Shown: one piece after another, positions 1 to 11,477 of the stretch
Layout: the number at the start of each line of letters is the position of its first letter
Position numbering within the stretch: the stretch's first letter is position 1
NCBI GenBank assembly: GCA_030247855.1
Contig: JAPDRN010000108.1
Location: 1-64,000, forward strand
Origin: Knufia peltigerae
Lineage: Eukaryota > Ascomycota > Eurotiomycetes > Chaetothyriales > Trichomeriaceae
Length of the DNA: 64,000 bases
Reading direction: 5' to 3'
Notes under the pieces: model-generated
Databases searched by the model: none
Told to the model about the DNA's origin: nothing
What the model saw: the letters and a program-made list of their open reading frames with translations, nothing else
Translations under genes and position numbers: made by a program

Positions 1-17
1 GTGTGTGTGTGTGTGTG
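1..17. repeat. (GT)n microsatellite at window edge
   Basis: An uninterrupted GT dinucleotide run begins at the first base, so it may continue outside the window. It lies in non-coding sequence. Confidence 0.9.
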
Positions 18-1092
18 CGTCCAGACAAAAACACAAAAAAGTGTGACGACGACATACATTCTGCGCATCTTCCCAGTCTTTCAACGCTTCACAGACCGAA
101 CTCAGTTCGCCAATCCTTTTCGCAACTGACACATCGTAATTCTCAATGTTTGCCGCCGAGAGCTGCGCATGTTCAGCTGCAATACTGCGGGCTCGTCGGA
201 GTAGAACGGGCGAGACTTGGGACTCGGTGTTGACTGTAGTTTGACACGACAAGGGACAAAGTCAGCCAAGGACAAACTCTTTTCTTTGCTCGAGAACATG
301 GCGGTGCAACTTTTTGCATGCATCTCGAATACGTACAAGAACTTTGAAACCGAATCTCCCCAAAGGTAGGTCTAACTACCGTGCGTAGAGAAGGTCCAAG
401 GCATCTTGAGCATAGCAGCCAGCTACGACTGCTTCTCAACATGCCTTGGAAATTGCGCGACTCAACTTCATACAACCAAAAGAAGTGCAACAAAGTTGGC
501 TCATCAACCTGAACGACGTACCGAGAGCACTTTCAAAAAGTTCCAATACTGGACTCCAAATTCCGCGTTCTGAGGTACGGGGTCGAGGGTTATTATCTAG
601 GCAAGTCTAACGAGCCAATCGGTGATGGGGCCTTTCAGCCTCGTGAGCCTGATGAGAGGCAGCCTTACGGAGTATGACCCTCGACAGTAGCCTTACATCA
701 GGGTCAGTCTCAAATACCTCCGATTCATGGTTTTCCTTTGCGCGTTTAATAAAATAGAATATCGAGACTGGATACTACTAGAGGAAATGTCTCAGGTGCT
801 GTATATCTATGGCATAGGACAATTTCCCGCCCGCATGGCAACCGAGTATTAGAGCTTAAAACCTTCGTCCGTAAGTTGATTTCTTCCCAACCATCCCGTC
901 CTGTTAATGCTGAAAGCAAACTCCAGTGCCAGGCTAATATGTATGCATTTTTATTCTCTTTAGTCGTTGAGCAATGCGTATCCTGAACGGCGGGGGGGGG
1001 ACGATGATGATGATCGAAAGCTGTACAATTTTAGACGCCGTTCGTGAGTCGTCAGTCCCTGTGTTTCGTGTGACCACCAGAATACAGTTCAT
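18..1092. other. Non-coding stretch downstream of the CCCH gene
   Basis: I see no credible gene here. The short frames in it lack conserved sequence. It contains a run of nine G at 992-1000 followed by a short GAT repeat (about 1002-1014). The right end is the 3' flank of the minus-strand zinc-finger gene. Confidence 0.6.
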
Positions 1093-2960
1093 TCATGACC
1101 GGAAGGCCCACATGTTGTCGCCTTTGCCCGAAGGATATCCTCCATCAGGCCTCTCCTGCACCGGTGCCAATCTGGGTGATTGGCCAATCCAACCCGAACC
1201 CCTGTCGTCTCCATCCATGGGGAAGAAAACACCTTCAACTTCTTCGTCAATCTTCTTGGAGCTCAAGCCAGGACTAGCTATGCCACGGTCCAAACGGCCG
1301 ATGGGTGCAGAAGAATGTCTTAGCCCACTTCCCCTGCCACCATTCGATTCGCCAGACTCTGTACGGTCCAGTTGCATCCTTGCCATGGCTTGCGATATTC
1401 CAGAGGCTTGCGCATTCGGTCGCGAGGATTCTTGTGGCATCCAAGAGCCACGGAGAGGTGAACCGACATGGCCAATACTTGGGATAGTGTTTTCTGCGGC
1501 CTTCTTTTCACGTTGCTCTGCCCATAAAGCACTGAACCTCGATGGACTCCCCGTCGGCGGTGACCCTACCGAGGTGGAAGAGGTGCCACTTGGTATCGCA
1601 AGACCGCGTGCGTGATCCTTCGTGCCGAGATCTTGCTCAGGTCGTGACATTCGCCTCATCTTTTCTTGCGGTGTAAGAACTTCGTCGTGCAGGCTATTGG
1701 GCAACAAGTCGGTTTCACTCCCAAGGTTTTCTTCCCACTCGTGATACAAGTTTGAGCGAGGGACACTGGCCGACAAACCTCTCATCTTGATCGGTCGTTG
1801 TGAGTGCATTATCCTCTGGCTGATCGAGTCTTCCGTGTTCTGCGGAGACACTCCAAGCGGTGATGCATTGCGAAGATTCGAACCAAGATTGGCGTTTCTT
1901 ACATTGACTATGGATTCAGGAGGACTTCCAAGTTGTCGGGAAAGGGAAGATGATGCGGGGGACCGTAAACCAAACTTGTCGGGTACAGACTGCCCTAGAG
2001 GTCCATATTTTGCGATATGAGAAATGCCATTGGCATCGAAAGAGTGTGGGAGGGGAGCATTGAGTGCGGTTCGGAGGTTGTCGACCGGCGACTTCGGGAA
2101 TTGGTAGTCGTTCGGAGGTGAGCCGAACTGTGAGGTTGGAGGGGAGTTCAAACCCGAATCGAGGGCAGAAGCAGTCTGGTATTGATTGTATCGGTCCTGG
2201 AATGCATCGGGCTCATCGCTGTCCATGAGTGGGAATCCTTGATTGGGGAAGTAATCTGCATTGTAAGGTTGCTGGTTCAGCATCGACTCTGCTGCATCCT
2301 GAGATGGGAAGGATTGTTGTTCTCGGTTCGAGTAATTATAGTTGCGATTAGCCATTGCTAAGCCGACGTCGAGATCTGCTCGGTTGACACGTCGTCCGTC
2401 GGGAAGGTAGTGGGCCAGAGCACATTTGGCGCCGAATTTGCAGTTCCCCTGTACTTATCTTAGCCGAGTAACACCAACAGAAAAGAGAAACCTACCTTCA
2501 TAAAGTATTTGCATGGCGCTTGGTGGCTCATTGGGTCGAGGGAGTGTGAGAATGGGCATGCGTTGCCTGCTTGACAGGCACCCTGCCGGAAGAACTTGCA
2601 TGGGACATGCTTGGTGTCTTTGGAATGCTTAGAGGGTCAGTTCTCCCCAGACTTGTGAGCGGACTTACTCTTGTTTGAGGCATTTGGAGGGCTCCTTGCC
2701 ATGTCGAACAATGATGCGCCTCCGGATCCTCCGATGCTGCTCTTTCTGTCTACCCCATTTCCATATCCAGGCACGGGAACAGCCTTTTCACCATTTGCGC
2801 CAAAACCGTTGCGCGCTCGATTCTGTCCTTGGATCGTGGACCCAGGCATTTGTGCCGATGACAGACTGCTCGAATGACCCCTATTCATATTCGGAGGTTG
2901 ATCATGATCATTCCACAGTCCTTCAGTGTTTGCAGCTTGTCGAGGAAAGGCCGTGCTCAT
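1093..2960 (-). CDS. CCCH-type zinc finger protein (Lee1-like), 3 exons
   Basis: Exons are 2960-2669, 2617-2496 and 2448-1093, joined across 51 and 47 bp introns; the product is about 589 residues. Two adjacent CCCH fingers are visible, C-x7-C-x5-C-x3-H at residues about 104-122 and again at 133-151, the second split by intron 2 just after the CKYFMK segment. The rest is a long Ser/Pro/Asn-rich, probably disordered tail with repeated SPP and SPLG motifs. Tandem CCCH fingers of this kind usually bind RNA; yeast Lee1 is the nearest family I can name. The first in-frame ATG of exon 1 is at 2960. The frame stays open upstream (an in-frame TTG at 2984), so a further 5' exon is possible. The gene is divergent from the Mtf2-like gene. 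Domain call is firm; biological role unknown. Confidence 0.87.
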
Positions 2961-3668
2961 GTCAGACTCGGCGTCGGTTGTCAAGAGGCTAAGTCGAGAT
3001 CGAAGGCGAGTCGTGTAAGATTCGAAGGTCGGAGGAGAAGGTCGGTCTTTTCAGAGAAGGTCAGACAACGCTGAGGCGAGGAATGCTGGAGGGGTGCCAC
3101 GAGTCATGCGCACTCCTTGCGCGCAGGCCCAGGGACGGTGTAGGCTCTTCCACGTGTGTTTGGGCAGATGTGCGTGGGATGGGAGCCGGTTTGGCGGATG
3201 TGTTTGTTGTTGCGACTGCAAAGTGTGAGGTCGTGGTTGAGGTCTATTCAGGTGGAGCAACAGATACGTGGAGCGATCTGTGTAGGACTCTCACGGACGA
3301 AGGCTGGGGAGACTGATATGGTCTTTTATCAATGATCGCAGACACGTAGTGGGGCGCGGTTAGAGGAGGAGGATATGGGTGGGATGGCAGCGAAAAGACA
3401 CTGTAGGCCCCGGTGATGATAGGCTGCAATTTCCCCCACACGACGCGTGACTTCGAGTCCCTTCAGTCCCTTCACAATCCCTGACGCCAAGACTTTGATA
3501 GACTGATGAAGTCTGACCGCGGCTTCTTTAGCAGTTGTCTGACAGTGAGATTTAACATTGTTACAGTAGTACTTTTTTGTCAGACTCGCGTCTTCTGGTT
3601 CCTGTTTACAAGATCTTTCATCAACGAGCCGTCTTCATTTGGTACTATCAAGACAACCCTAGTCAGCA
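2961..3668. promoter_or_regulatory. Divergent intergenic region, CCCH gene / Mtf2-like gene
   Basis: About 0.7 kb between two divergent start codons; it must hold both promoters and leaders. I see no convincing TATA box or repeated motif. Confidence 0.5.
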
Positions 3669-5129
3669 ATGGCCGACCGGACTGGGCTCCCGTTCCTCTA
3701 TCAAACAAGAACCATCCTCTGTCGACCACTCCGACTACACCGACCGTCACAGCGACGACTGTTGTCCGAATTTCCAAAGGTGTTTGTCGATGGCAAACAA
3801 GAATCCAGAATTCCTCTGTCACCTCCTCCTGGAGAAGAGTCTTACCTCCAGCAGAGAGGCCGCCAGGCGTCAAAGTCTTCGACCAACAAACTACCAGAGT
3901 TTCTTGGTTCAAGTGTAAACTCGACCATCACAGCAAGTGAACGTCGCGCGTTTGAGACCATCCTGCGTTTCACACCTGACGAGTCTCGATCCGGGCCTGT
4001 CGGTGTCAAGGACCAAACGCCTCAGGACGATGCATTGGACACGGACATCGAAAGCATTCTCGACATATTTGCCACTTCTGTTCGGGGCTACAATGCTGCC
4101 CGCGATGCCAGACTAGCCGCCGCTCGCGACCCAGACCAGCAGCACGGCCATGATCAGGACGAAGGTCTGGATTTATCGGAGTCTAAAGTCGGTCGAACGA
4201 CCCGACAACAGCCCGGAGATTCAGACGTCGTGCCACTTGACGAACAGTCGTTCCAACAAATCGCCGACAGTCGTCGTTTCGAGGGTTTCAACGAACCCAT
4301 CAAGGCTGCGGTCCGCAAATGCATGACCGAGATCTCCTCCGCGCTACAGGCAGCAGCCACCTCGCCCAGTGAACGGGGCGATATCGCCATGTGGCGTGTC
4401 TGCGAATCCCAAATCTTCTCGCTCGCCGCGTATCTACGTCCCAAAGCCGTCAAACGCCAACGTTACGTCGGCCCCTTGAGGTTCACCTTTTCGAGAGCCG
4501 AGTCCGACGACGCTCCTCGAGCTCTGGAAGCCGCCGAGCGAGAATTCAATGCGGCACAAGAGGCGGCCGCTGGCCCCTCCGTCTCCAGCGCAGAGACCCT
4601 TCAGCGGCGTAGCCATGACCAATCTCTGTCGGACGATGAAACCCAAAACCTCGTCTCCCAGAGCATCTTGCACCATGTGTACCCTGCCGCCCTCCTCCTC
4701 GCGCTCCGCCTGTACATCCGCCACTTCCCTTCGTCGCACCTCCCGCACAACTTGCTCCCAAGCATCCGCTCGTTCGGACACACAAGCTACGTCCTGGGAG
4801 CCAGCACCCAGTTCTACAACTCGCTCATGTACCTCGTGTGGTCGACGCGGTCGTCGCTCCGGGAGATCGACTCCCTCCTGTCCGAAATGGAGGGCGGCGG
4901 CGTCGAGCTCAACGAGGAAACCTACCGTCTGCTCCGACAGATCGAGGACGAGCGCGCCGAGGACCTCGAGTTGGACGAGAAAGAGGACGCCGGCTCGCTC
5001 CTGGGCAGTCGCGGTGGACCGTGGTGGAGGAGACACGAGCAGATGTTCTGGTTCCCCCGGATCCTCCATTGGCTCGGCGTCATCTCCAAACGGTTGAACA
5101 CTGCGGCGATAGAAGGAAGACCTACCTGA
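3669..5129 (+). CDS. Mitochondrial Mtf2/Nam1-like protein
   Basis: Single-exon gene of 486 residues. The N-terminus is rich in Arg, Leu and Ser with few acidic residues (MADRTGLPFLYQ, then repeated R and RR), which fits a mitochondrial presequence. The middle is disordered and Asp/Gln-rich. The C-terminal third (about residues 330-480) is helical and carries the conserved elements of the fungal Mtf2-like family: a YPAALLLALRLYIRHFP helix, a SFGHTSYVLGAS segment, a tract with NSLMYLVW, and a final WWRRHEQM plus WFPRILHWLG element. Yeast Mtf2/Nam1 acts in mitochondrial mRNA processing and translation; transfer of that role is inference. The start is the first ATG that keeps the presequence. Coding G+C is clearly higher in the 3' half. 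Confidence 0.65.
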   Translation: MADRTGLPFLYQTRTILCRPLRLHRPSQRRLLSEFPKVFVDGKQESRIPLSPPPGEESYLQQRGRQASKSSTNKLPEFLGSSVNSTITASERRAFETILRFTPDESRSGPVGVKDQTPQDDALDTDIESILDIFATSVRGYNAARDARLAAARDPDQQHGHDQDEGLDLSESKVGRTTRQQPGDSDVVPLDEQSFQQIADSRRFEGFNEPIKAAVRKCMTEISSALQAAATSPSERGDIAMWRVCESQIFSLAAYLRPKAVKRQRYVGPLRFTFSRAESDDAPRALEAAEREFNAAQEAAAGPSVSSAETLQRRSHDQSLSDDETQNLVSQSILHHVYPAALLLALRLYIRHFPSSHLPHNLLPSIRSFGHTSYVLGASTQFYNSLMYLVWSTRSSLREIDSLLSEMEGGGVELNEETYRLLRQIEDERAEDLELDEKEDAGSLLGSRGGPWWRRHEQMFWFPRILHWLGVISKRLNTAAIEGRPT

Positions 5130-5864
5130 CAGAGGAAACTAAACTCGACTCGCGTCTCGTGCCAACACTTGTATTACCTTTTGTATAATCAACACATGTA
5201 GACATAGATTTAGAAATTAATGACTTCCCCAAAATTCTATCATTGTGATCTCTGTGTTCAAATGAAGATACGAGGTATCGCTTTACTTTACAGACTAAGT
5301 ACCTTGGTAACTCTTCCGTTTTGGGAAACAAGTCGGAACTTGGCCCCTTGTCTATGTATCTGAAACAGCCTGAGCCATCGGAGTCTTCAGTATCCTTGAG
5401 AAACCATGTCTGTAAACTTTTTGTGGCCACACCTAGTACAATGCCTAGATCCGAGAGGTGTAGGTCCCGAGTCGTTTCTCGCTCAAGTTGGTGAACGTAA
5501 CGCAACACGCACCATTTTGATGATCCGCAGGTGGTCATACGAGAAGTTGCCCTTATCCGGGGAGAAGGGGACCCAGGTACTCATACACTCTTGGGGGATG
5601 GGCACTAGTGACGGACTACGCCCGGTCAATCGAACGCTTCTGGCTGCAAGGGGTCGTTGGCTCTCGACTCGAATCCTCCACATGCATTGCCGTCAGTTTT
5701 CCCCATCTCTTCAAACCATTCTCCCTGCAGACTCTCGAGAGTGGCGTCGACAACAACAAAAAGGAAAAGGAGGCAGTAACAAGTAGAGTCTTCGGAAATG
5801 GTCGATGCGGCAGCACCGGCATGAAGATCACCTCATCCGTGTCATGCTATATCAACAAAGTTGA
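5130..5864. other. Convergent 3' intergenic region
   Basis: Lies between the stop codons of two convergent genes. The short frames in it show no conserved content. Only 3' UTRs are expected. Confidence 0.5.
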
Positions 5865-7187
5865 TCAGTGTACCCCTCGGAACGCAACCTCCTCAAGCTG
5901 CACAGTCCCGTTCTCCACGCCCGTCACAAAATCTTTCAAGTCCATCTTCCAGCGTTTCTGTCCGACAGTCTTGAGATCCATGTCGGCCGGACAGGACGGT
6001 ATCTTGCCCCATTTGGATTTATCCACGGCCATTGTGTCAGCGAGACTGGCGTCCTGCCCATCGACGACCTTTGCATGGTTTCCCCCTTCCCCTTGACCTC
6101 CAACACCGTGTCTCTTGTCCAATTCCTTACTCATCTCAACCTTGACGAAGACGGGGATGACCGCACCTGTACCCAGCGAAAAGGATCTGTGCCCGAGAAC
6201 TCTCAAAGTCGCGCCAATGGCGCCCGAATGACTCGTGAAACTGATTCTTTCTGAATTTTTGAATTTCTCGCTTTGCATTAATTGGTCAAACAACTTGCCG
6301 AGCCTCGTCGTCACCGCATCGTCGGGCTCTCTCAGATCTGGGTCCCAGAACTCATCCGACTCCGTGAGCAAGGGGTCTTGCGTCGTGATGAACTCGGGAT
6401 AATGGTCGCGAATATACGACACATCACTGCGCCTGTCGCACGTATGTATGCCTGTTCCTTCACGTAGCCGCTCCATCACAGTCGGGTCGAACTTGTCCAA
6501 GAGACCCTTGAACGTGATCTGTGCAGTCTCCATGGCCCTGTCCAGTGGGCTCACGAAATACGTCTGTGGAAGACTCATCTTCTGGCCCTTGATCTGCGCC
6601 TTCCAAAAGTCGTTGACCTCTGCAGCTTGTCGGCGTCCTTCCTTGCTCAAGTGCGCATCGGACCAGACCATCACATGCTCGGGATCTCTATCCAGCGCCG
6701 AATAGTGACAGTCCCACGCTTCACTCCCGTAATATCGTTCTGCGATATTGTGATACCCGTTTCCGTGTCGACCTAGGAAAAGCAACTTGTATCGTGTGTG
6801 GCTACCTTCTTCGGATCCATGCCTCTTGCGCTCCTCTGCTCGATTGAGTGTCGTGATGTGGTTTTCGAACCGCTGCCAGGCGGTCATATCTCGACCTTTG
6901 TTTGGCAAGTTCTCGTCCGAGTCGTACGAACGCTGTACAAGCCCGAAGTTCGTCTTCATGAACTCAAAACTCCCTGGCTTCGTCGCTGGATCATCCTGCA
7001 GAAAGTAGCCCGGTAACGTGGTATATGTGTACTTGTGTAGATTGGGCTTGCTTTGTACATGTCCCGGCGAGTCTTGCGCCCCAGGATCAGGGTCCGTGTG
7101 GACGTCAAGCACTTTCTGGCCGCTCATGCTGAGAAACGAAGCGCCTGCGTCGCTCGCTTCTAGCAGACCGCAAACGACCAGCGACAC
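5865..7187 (-). CDS. Histidine phosphatase superfamily protein (PMU1-like), 5' end incomplete
   Basis: The frame codes for about 440 residues of a phosphoglycerate-mutase-like histidine phosphatase. The catalytic motif is LGRHGNGYHN, followed by EAWDCHYSALD and a WSDAHLSKEGRRQA segment; the second catalytic His lies in ISFTSHSGAIGATLRVLG. The YTYTTLPGYFLQDDP stretch near the N-terminus is typical of the fungal subfamily around yeast Pmu1. The first in-frame ATG is at 7127. However, the frame upstream of it reads as a Leu-rich hydrophobic core (QLLLLLTVSLVVCGLL) like a signal peptide, and runs to a stop without an ATG. A short upstream exon between about 7220 and 7480 therefore probably supplies the true start, and the protein may be secreted or vacuolar. 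The boundary given is that of the open frame. Substrate unknown. Confidence 0.8.
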   Translation of the reverse strand: MSLVVCGLLEASDAGASFLSMSGQKVLDVHTDPDPGAQDSPGHVQSKPNLHKYTYTTLPGYFLQDDPATKPGSFEFMKTNFGLVQRSYDSDENLPNKGRDMTAWQRFENHITTLNRAEERKRHGSEEGSHTRYKLLFLGRHGNGYHNIAERYYGSEAWDCHYSALDRDPEHVMVWSDAHLSKEGRRQAAEVNDFWKAQIKGQKMSLPQTYFVSPLDRAMETAQITFKGLLDKFDPTVMERLREGTGIHTCDRRSDVSYIRDHYPEFITTQDPLLTESDEFWDPDLREPDDAVTTRLGKLFDQLMQSEKFKNSERISFTSHSGAIGATLRVLGHRSFSLGTGAVIPVFVKVEMSKELDKRHGVGGQGEGGNHAKVVDGQDASLADTMAVDKSKWGKIPSCPADMDLKTVGQKRWKMDLKDFVTGVENGTVQLEEVAFRGVH

Positions 7188-7623
7188 AGTGAGAAGGAGA
7201 AGGAGTTGTCTTGTGCAGTTTTCGGTGTCTCATTAGCCCGGAAAGTCGCAAGTCATGGTGGGTCGCGGGCGAGCGTCCACTTACATGGCAATTGTTGTTC
7301 GACAGATTCTCGTCGGTACTCTCCACCGGCGATGTGCTTTGCGATGACTTGAGTCGAGCAACATCACGAAATGCTATACCATGGTGTTTAGGAACAACAT
7401 GATCTTGAGAGAGGTCACACAACATATCGTGTTTGTTGTCAAAGGCCCGGTGGTAAGCCCGGAACATTCTCAACAGGCGCAGTCTTTATGCGTTGCCGTA
7501 TGATTACGGTGAAGTTTTTGGGTATCGCAGTATGACCTCAGCTTCTGAATCTCATTCTCCGTTGAATCACTTCTCTTCTTGTAGATCAGTTGTGCTGCAG
7601 ATCTAGTCGCATTCTAAATCGCA
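7188..7623. other. Intergenic region with probable missing 5' exon of the phosphatase gene
   Basis: A GTAAGT donor at about 7282-7287 and CAAG/GAG acceptors near 7207-7227 on the minus strand suggest a spliced 5' exon here, but no combination I tried gave a fully consistent frame with an ATG. Confidence 0.35.
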
Positions 7624-9469
7624 TCAATATGTGGCAGGCTTCAACGGACATATGTTACAATGGGTCGAGCACAGCGTTTGGTTGACACCGGCTTCTAGAC
7701 TTGTTTTAGTAGGCCATCTGGCTGGATCCGTATGAATATCAACAGGAGACTTGGCTTCCAGCAAGAAGCGTTCGTGGCTCCATTGTTGGAGGACAATACC
7801 AAGGTCATTGGCATTTGCAGGCAGTCGCATTGAATTGCGTAAGATGTTCTCAATGGTTGACCACATCGCAGAGCTCGTTCGCTTGACAACGCCAATGAGT
7901 CGGGACGTTTTCCATACTCGATCATAGTGGCCTTGATCGGTAGGCATCGAAAGTAACGTCCAAAGCAGATGTTCCGCACTCAAGTCGCTATCGTCATCAT
8001 CGTCCTCGAGGATCTGCTGTAGAGTGGCCAGATACTTTTCTGTCTGAGACGAGAAATCTCCCAATTCTGCCATGATTAGGTTCAGAAGGATCAACGATGC
8101 CATTCGGCAGTTGTCAACAGCTCGTCGTTTTTCAAAGTCATTGTAGCCTGTCTCAAAATTCTCCAGAGCGGTGGACAACTCGGACCCGGCTCGAAATGAA
8201 CTCGTCCGGAATGGATGGTCTTTTAGAGCCTTATGTTGATCAGCAGTCGAGGGCAAGGCCTTCAGTGTTTGGGCCTTTCGTCTACTCAAAAACTCAACAA
8301 ATTCATCGCAGCTCCGGTCGTATGCAGATCCGGAGAGTTGGGTCCGATTTCCCATCGAGATGCCGACCGAATCTGAGGTTTCATCGAGGTAAGCTGGATT
8401 TCCATCCATTGTCGGCCAAGAGAGCGCTATGAAACTCCTTTGCCCCGTCAGCGGTCTTTTTCTGTGGGAATGCGTAGAGGATGCTTACCAGACGATCTTG
8501 GTGTGCATCGGTGGATTGTGTTGTAAACCGGGGAAGCCTCCACGCTCAAGCAAGAGTCGCTTAAGTGCTCCCCAATGTAGTCTTGCTACCTGACGGTCTC
8601 CCCAGACACGCTTGCTAACGTCAGTATGATTGGAAAAGATGTCGTTTCGAAAAACGTACTTCTGCATTGGCGAGAAGACCGATGCCCATTATGGTCCATT
8701 CATCACAAGGACCTTGGAGGAGCCGAAGACTTCTATTCACAGCCTCCAAAGAGCGCTGCTTGAATTCCATCGTTTGAAGAGACTCTTTTTGGCCCTTTAG
8801 TGTCGCCAGGTGGAGCGCGGCGTGATGCAGCATGCATAGAAATGGTATTTCATGCTTTCGATAGAGGTTGAAGAGGTCCCAACACGAGCGTGGTTTGCGC
8901 ACGGCTCTATGCCAATGGCGATGGACGAGCGATGGTATGACAAAGTAGTAGTGGTCGACCAATTCATGCACATCCCGCGTAGCCAGTATCGGATAAGAAT
9001 TAAACGGGTCACCCCTCCCACGGCCCAGGTAGTCAATGAAAGAAGTCCTCACCCGATGAGAACGCAACATGATATGCGTCTCGACAATCTCGCGCTCCTC
9101 GTCCTTGGGAATTTGAGCACCACTTCCCGGCGCATTGGAGCTTTTCGAAGTCGACACGCCTGCACCAGCGGCAATGTTCGAAGTATCCTCGGAATGAGTT
9201 GCAGATTCGAGCTCCTCATACCTCTTCCGCCGGTAGTGTTGTTTTGTAAGGAAGGCTCTAGTCCTTCTTCTCTCGGCTTTGCTCTTCAGTCCTTCCACAA
9301 ATTGGAATTTCTGTTCGAATCCAGGGGAAGCCTCGGTCGCAATCCTTTTATGTAGCCTTTGAAGGGACTTGTCGACCTGAATATCATGAAAGGAGGGACC
9401 AGCCTCGCAAGGCGTTCTACGAACCATGCTGCTGGCAATATTGTTATCATGACGGATACGGGGAGCCAT
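7624..9469 (-). CDS. Fungal transcription-factor-domain protein lacking a zinc cluster, 3 exons
   Basis: Exons are 9469-8660, 8610-8489 and 8437-7624, with introns of 49 and 51 bp; product about 581 residues. Residues about 50-80 hold FQFVEGLKSKAERRRTRAF followed by HYRRKR, a basic segment typical of a large fungal family annotated as transcription-factor-domain proteins that have no Zn2Cys6 motif. A central block (about 140-270) contains YFVIPSLVHRHWHRAVRKPRSCW and the LHHAALHLATLKG helix, matching the middle-homology-like region; the C-terminal half is helical with DDDDSDLS and HLLWTLLSMP. Family members are very numerous in Pezizomycotina and their targets are unknown. The ATG at 9469 is followed by a continuous frame; an extra 5' exon cannot be excluded. 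No DNA-binding motif is visible, so a regulatory role is inference. Confidence 0.78.
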
Positions 9470-9992
9470 GCACCTCTGATGTACTTATTAATACTCGTTA
9501 GTACAATAATACCTACGCAGTTTGTTAGCTGGAATTCTCATTCGGATCTCGGCGATATCTCACCTAAAGTCCAACGCCACCTCTTTCTCGAAAGTGGCGT
9601 AGTTGGCTGCTGAACATCGAGCCATAACCTGCTGTGAAAGCTGCTGCACAAACTTTATAGCCTCAATGTAGAGTGAAGATGTATGTAGCTAGATTCCATC
9701 AAGAAATTGTCAGTCTTCTTCAGCCAAAGTCGACGAGGAACCCGTTGCTGATATCATGCCGAGTCTACAACGGAGATAAGAAATCGCGCCATCAGCATAA
9801 TCAGTTGGCATAAGAAATAGGATATCACAGATTCACGGCAGCATTACTGATCACAAGGAATGATTCATTGTGTGTTTAGCGACATTAGTTAAGTCGCCTT
9901 CTACTTGCTGCTCAAGCAAGCTGGAACAACCATGTGCCAGTACTTACAGGCATAGTATGAGAGCTGGGCTTGGTCAACCACAATGCTCAAGT
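9470..9992. other. Intergenic region between two minus-strand genes
   Basis: Upstream region of the transcription-factor-like gene and 3' flank of the GH76 gene. No ORF of note. Confidence 0.5.
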
Positions 9993-11477
9993 TCATACCA
10001 CAACGTCACTCGTTGCTACAACGCTCTGTATCTCGCGCCGGACCTTTGTCATACTCCCACCATTATGGTCGAACAGCGGACGTGCTGTTTTGCTCGTGAC
10101 AGGAAGCCCTTCCGTGGCAGTAACAGCAATAAAGGGGGAGGGAGAAGCATGCCGGATGTGAACGCCCCACAAGGTCATTGGCGCATTTGTATGGTTGACC
10201 AGAAGTGCATACATTGCTTCCATGGCGGATAGCTGCTGTCCAAGGCCACTGGTTCCGTCCCAACCGTTGATATACCATTTTGATCCGCACGTAAGACCGT
10301 TGTTCTTATGCACGCATGCTCTTGCGGCGCCCTGTGCAGAAGCCCTGATGATCTCGCCGACACGTCCTGCGGTGAGGGGTGCCATAATGGATGTCGCGCT
10401 CAGCCATCGAAGAAGGTAAGCCTTCATAGAGAGTTGGTCGGTATTGCAGGTCATGCCGAGCTCACATTCTGCCTCGAAAACAATATTGGTTGCATTCTCG
10501 AAGGGGGACACAAAGGTGTTCGTGGCTTCGAGCAGACCCACAGTTCTCTCAATCCAAGGAGACGAGCCGTTGGTGAGATTCTGCAGCACTGCAGCGCCGT
10601 ACAAGAACAAGCCGACATTGTACGTCCACTGATGATGGTCAATACCGGTACAATTGATTGTTTCATCAGTGCCGTCAAACACATTGTAGATGTTGTCAAT
10701 GAGGCCAACACCGACCGTCCAGTCCCATATCTTGTTCGCCCAGTGTATGTAGGTCTGATTGCCTGTGAGTCTTGCCAACCGGGCAGAGAGTTGAAAGAAG
10801 GCGCCATTGGACACAGAATTCTTGTAGTAGTAACCTGCATTTTGTGGGTGAAACTGCCATTTGAGACCGCCGTTACACTTTGTAGTATTCCACCGAGCAA
10901 CGTAGTCTTGCCATGAGTTCTCGACGATCTTGAGCCAGGAAGGAGCGGGCGCAGGTGGCTGAGGGAAGGAATACTCTTCGGCGGATATTGCAGCAAACAC
11001 CCAAAAGGCTTGGTCGTCATTTCCCTCATCCAAGACTTCGGAGGGCATGTTGAAGTCGTTCGCTGGACCCAGTTGAGAAACGAGAGCTTCGGTCATGACA
11101 TTGTTGTATGAATTGTCCCCGGTGTAATGCCAATACTCCATCATGCCACTCCAAGCACCGCCGGACTCCCACCTACGCGTTTTTAGTTAGAGAACATGTC
11201 GAAGTAGGGAGTGAGTAGGTGGGTTACCAGTAGTATGGCGGGAAAGGCCATTTTCCAAGGGTGCCGCCACTACGATTACCGTTGTAGAGCTCTTGCAAAC
11301 CAGAGGCGATGGTTGCAGCTGCGGTGAGGATGGAACCTAGCTGTTGTTAACAAAGTCATGGTCTTCACTCCAGCCAGACCTCAACTCACTTCGGTCATCG
11401 ACATCCAGGGCGACTGCCAGCACAGTCGACGGAATCAAAACAAGAAAGAGAATGGAAATGAGTGTAAAGCCATGCAT
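9993..11477 (-). CDS. GH76 mannan endo-1,6-alpha-mannosidase (Dfg5/Dcw1 family), 3 exons
   Basis: Exons are 11477-11390, 11336-11228 and 11172-9993 (introns of 53 and 55 bp); product about 458 residues. It opens with a clear signal peptide (MHGFTLISILFLVLIPS, cleavage near residue 21). The GH76 core follows: WPFPPYYWWESGGAWSGMMEYW, the catalytic Asp pair in GNDDQAFW at about residues 118-119, DWTVGVGLID, and HHQWTYNVGLFLYGAA. Several N-x-T/S sites are present. In fungi these enzymes act at the plasma membrane and wall, probably cross-linking GPI-mannoproteins into the glucan. The usual GPI-attachment tail is not seen: the C-terminus ends in a polar stretch and TSDVVV. It may be a soluble paralogue, or a last exon is missed. 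Divergent from the acyl-CoA dehydrogenase gene. Confidence 0.9.
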
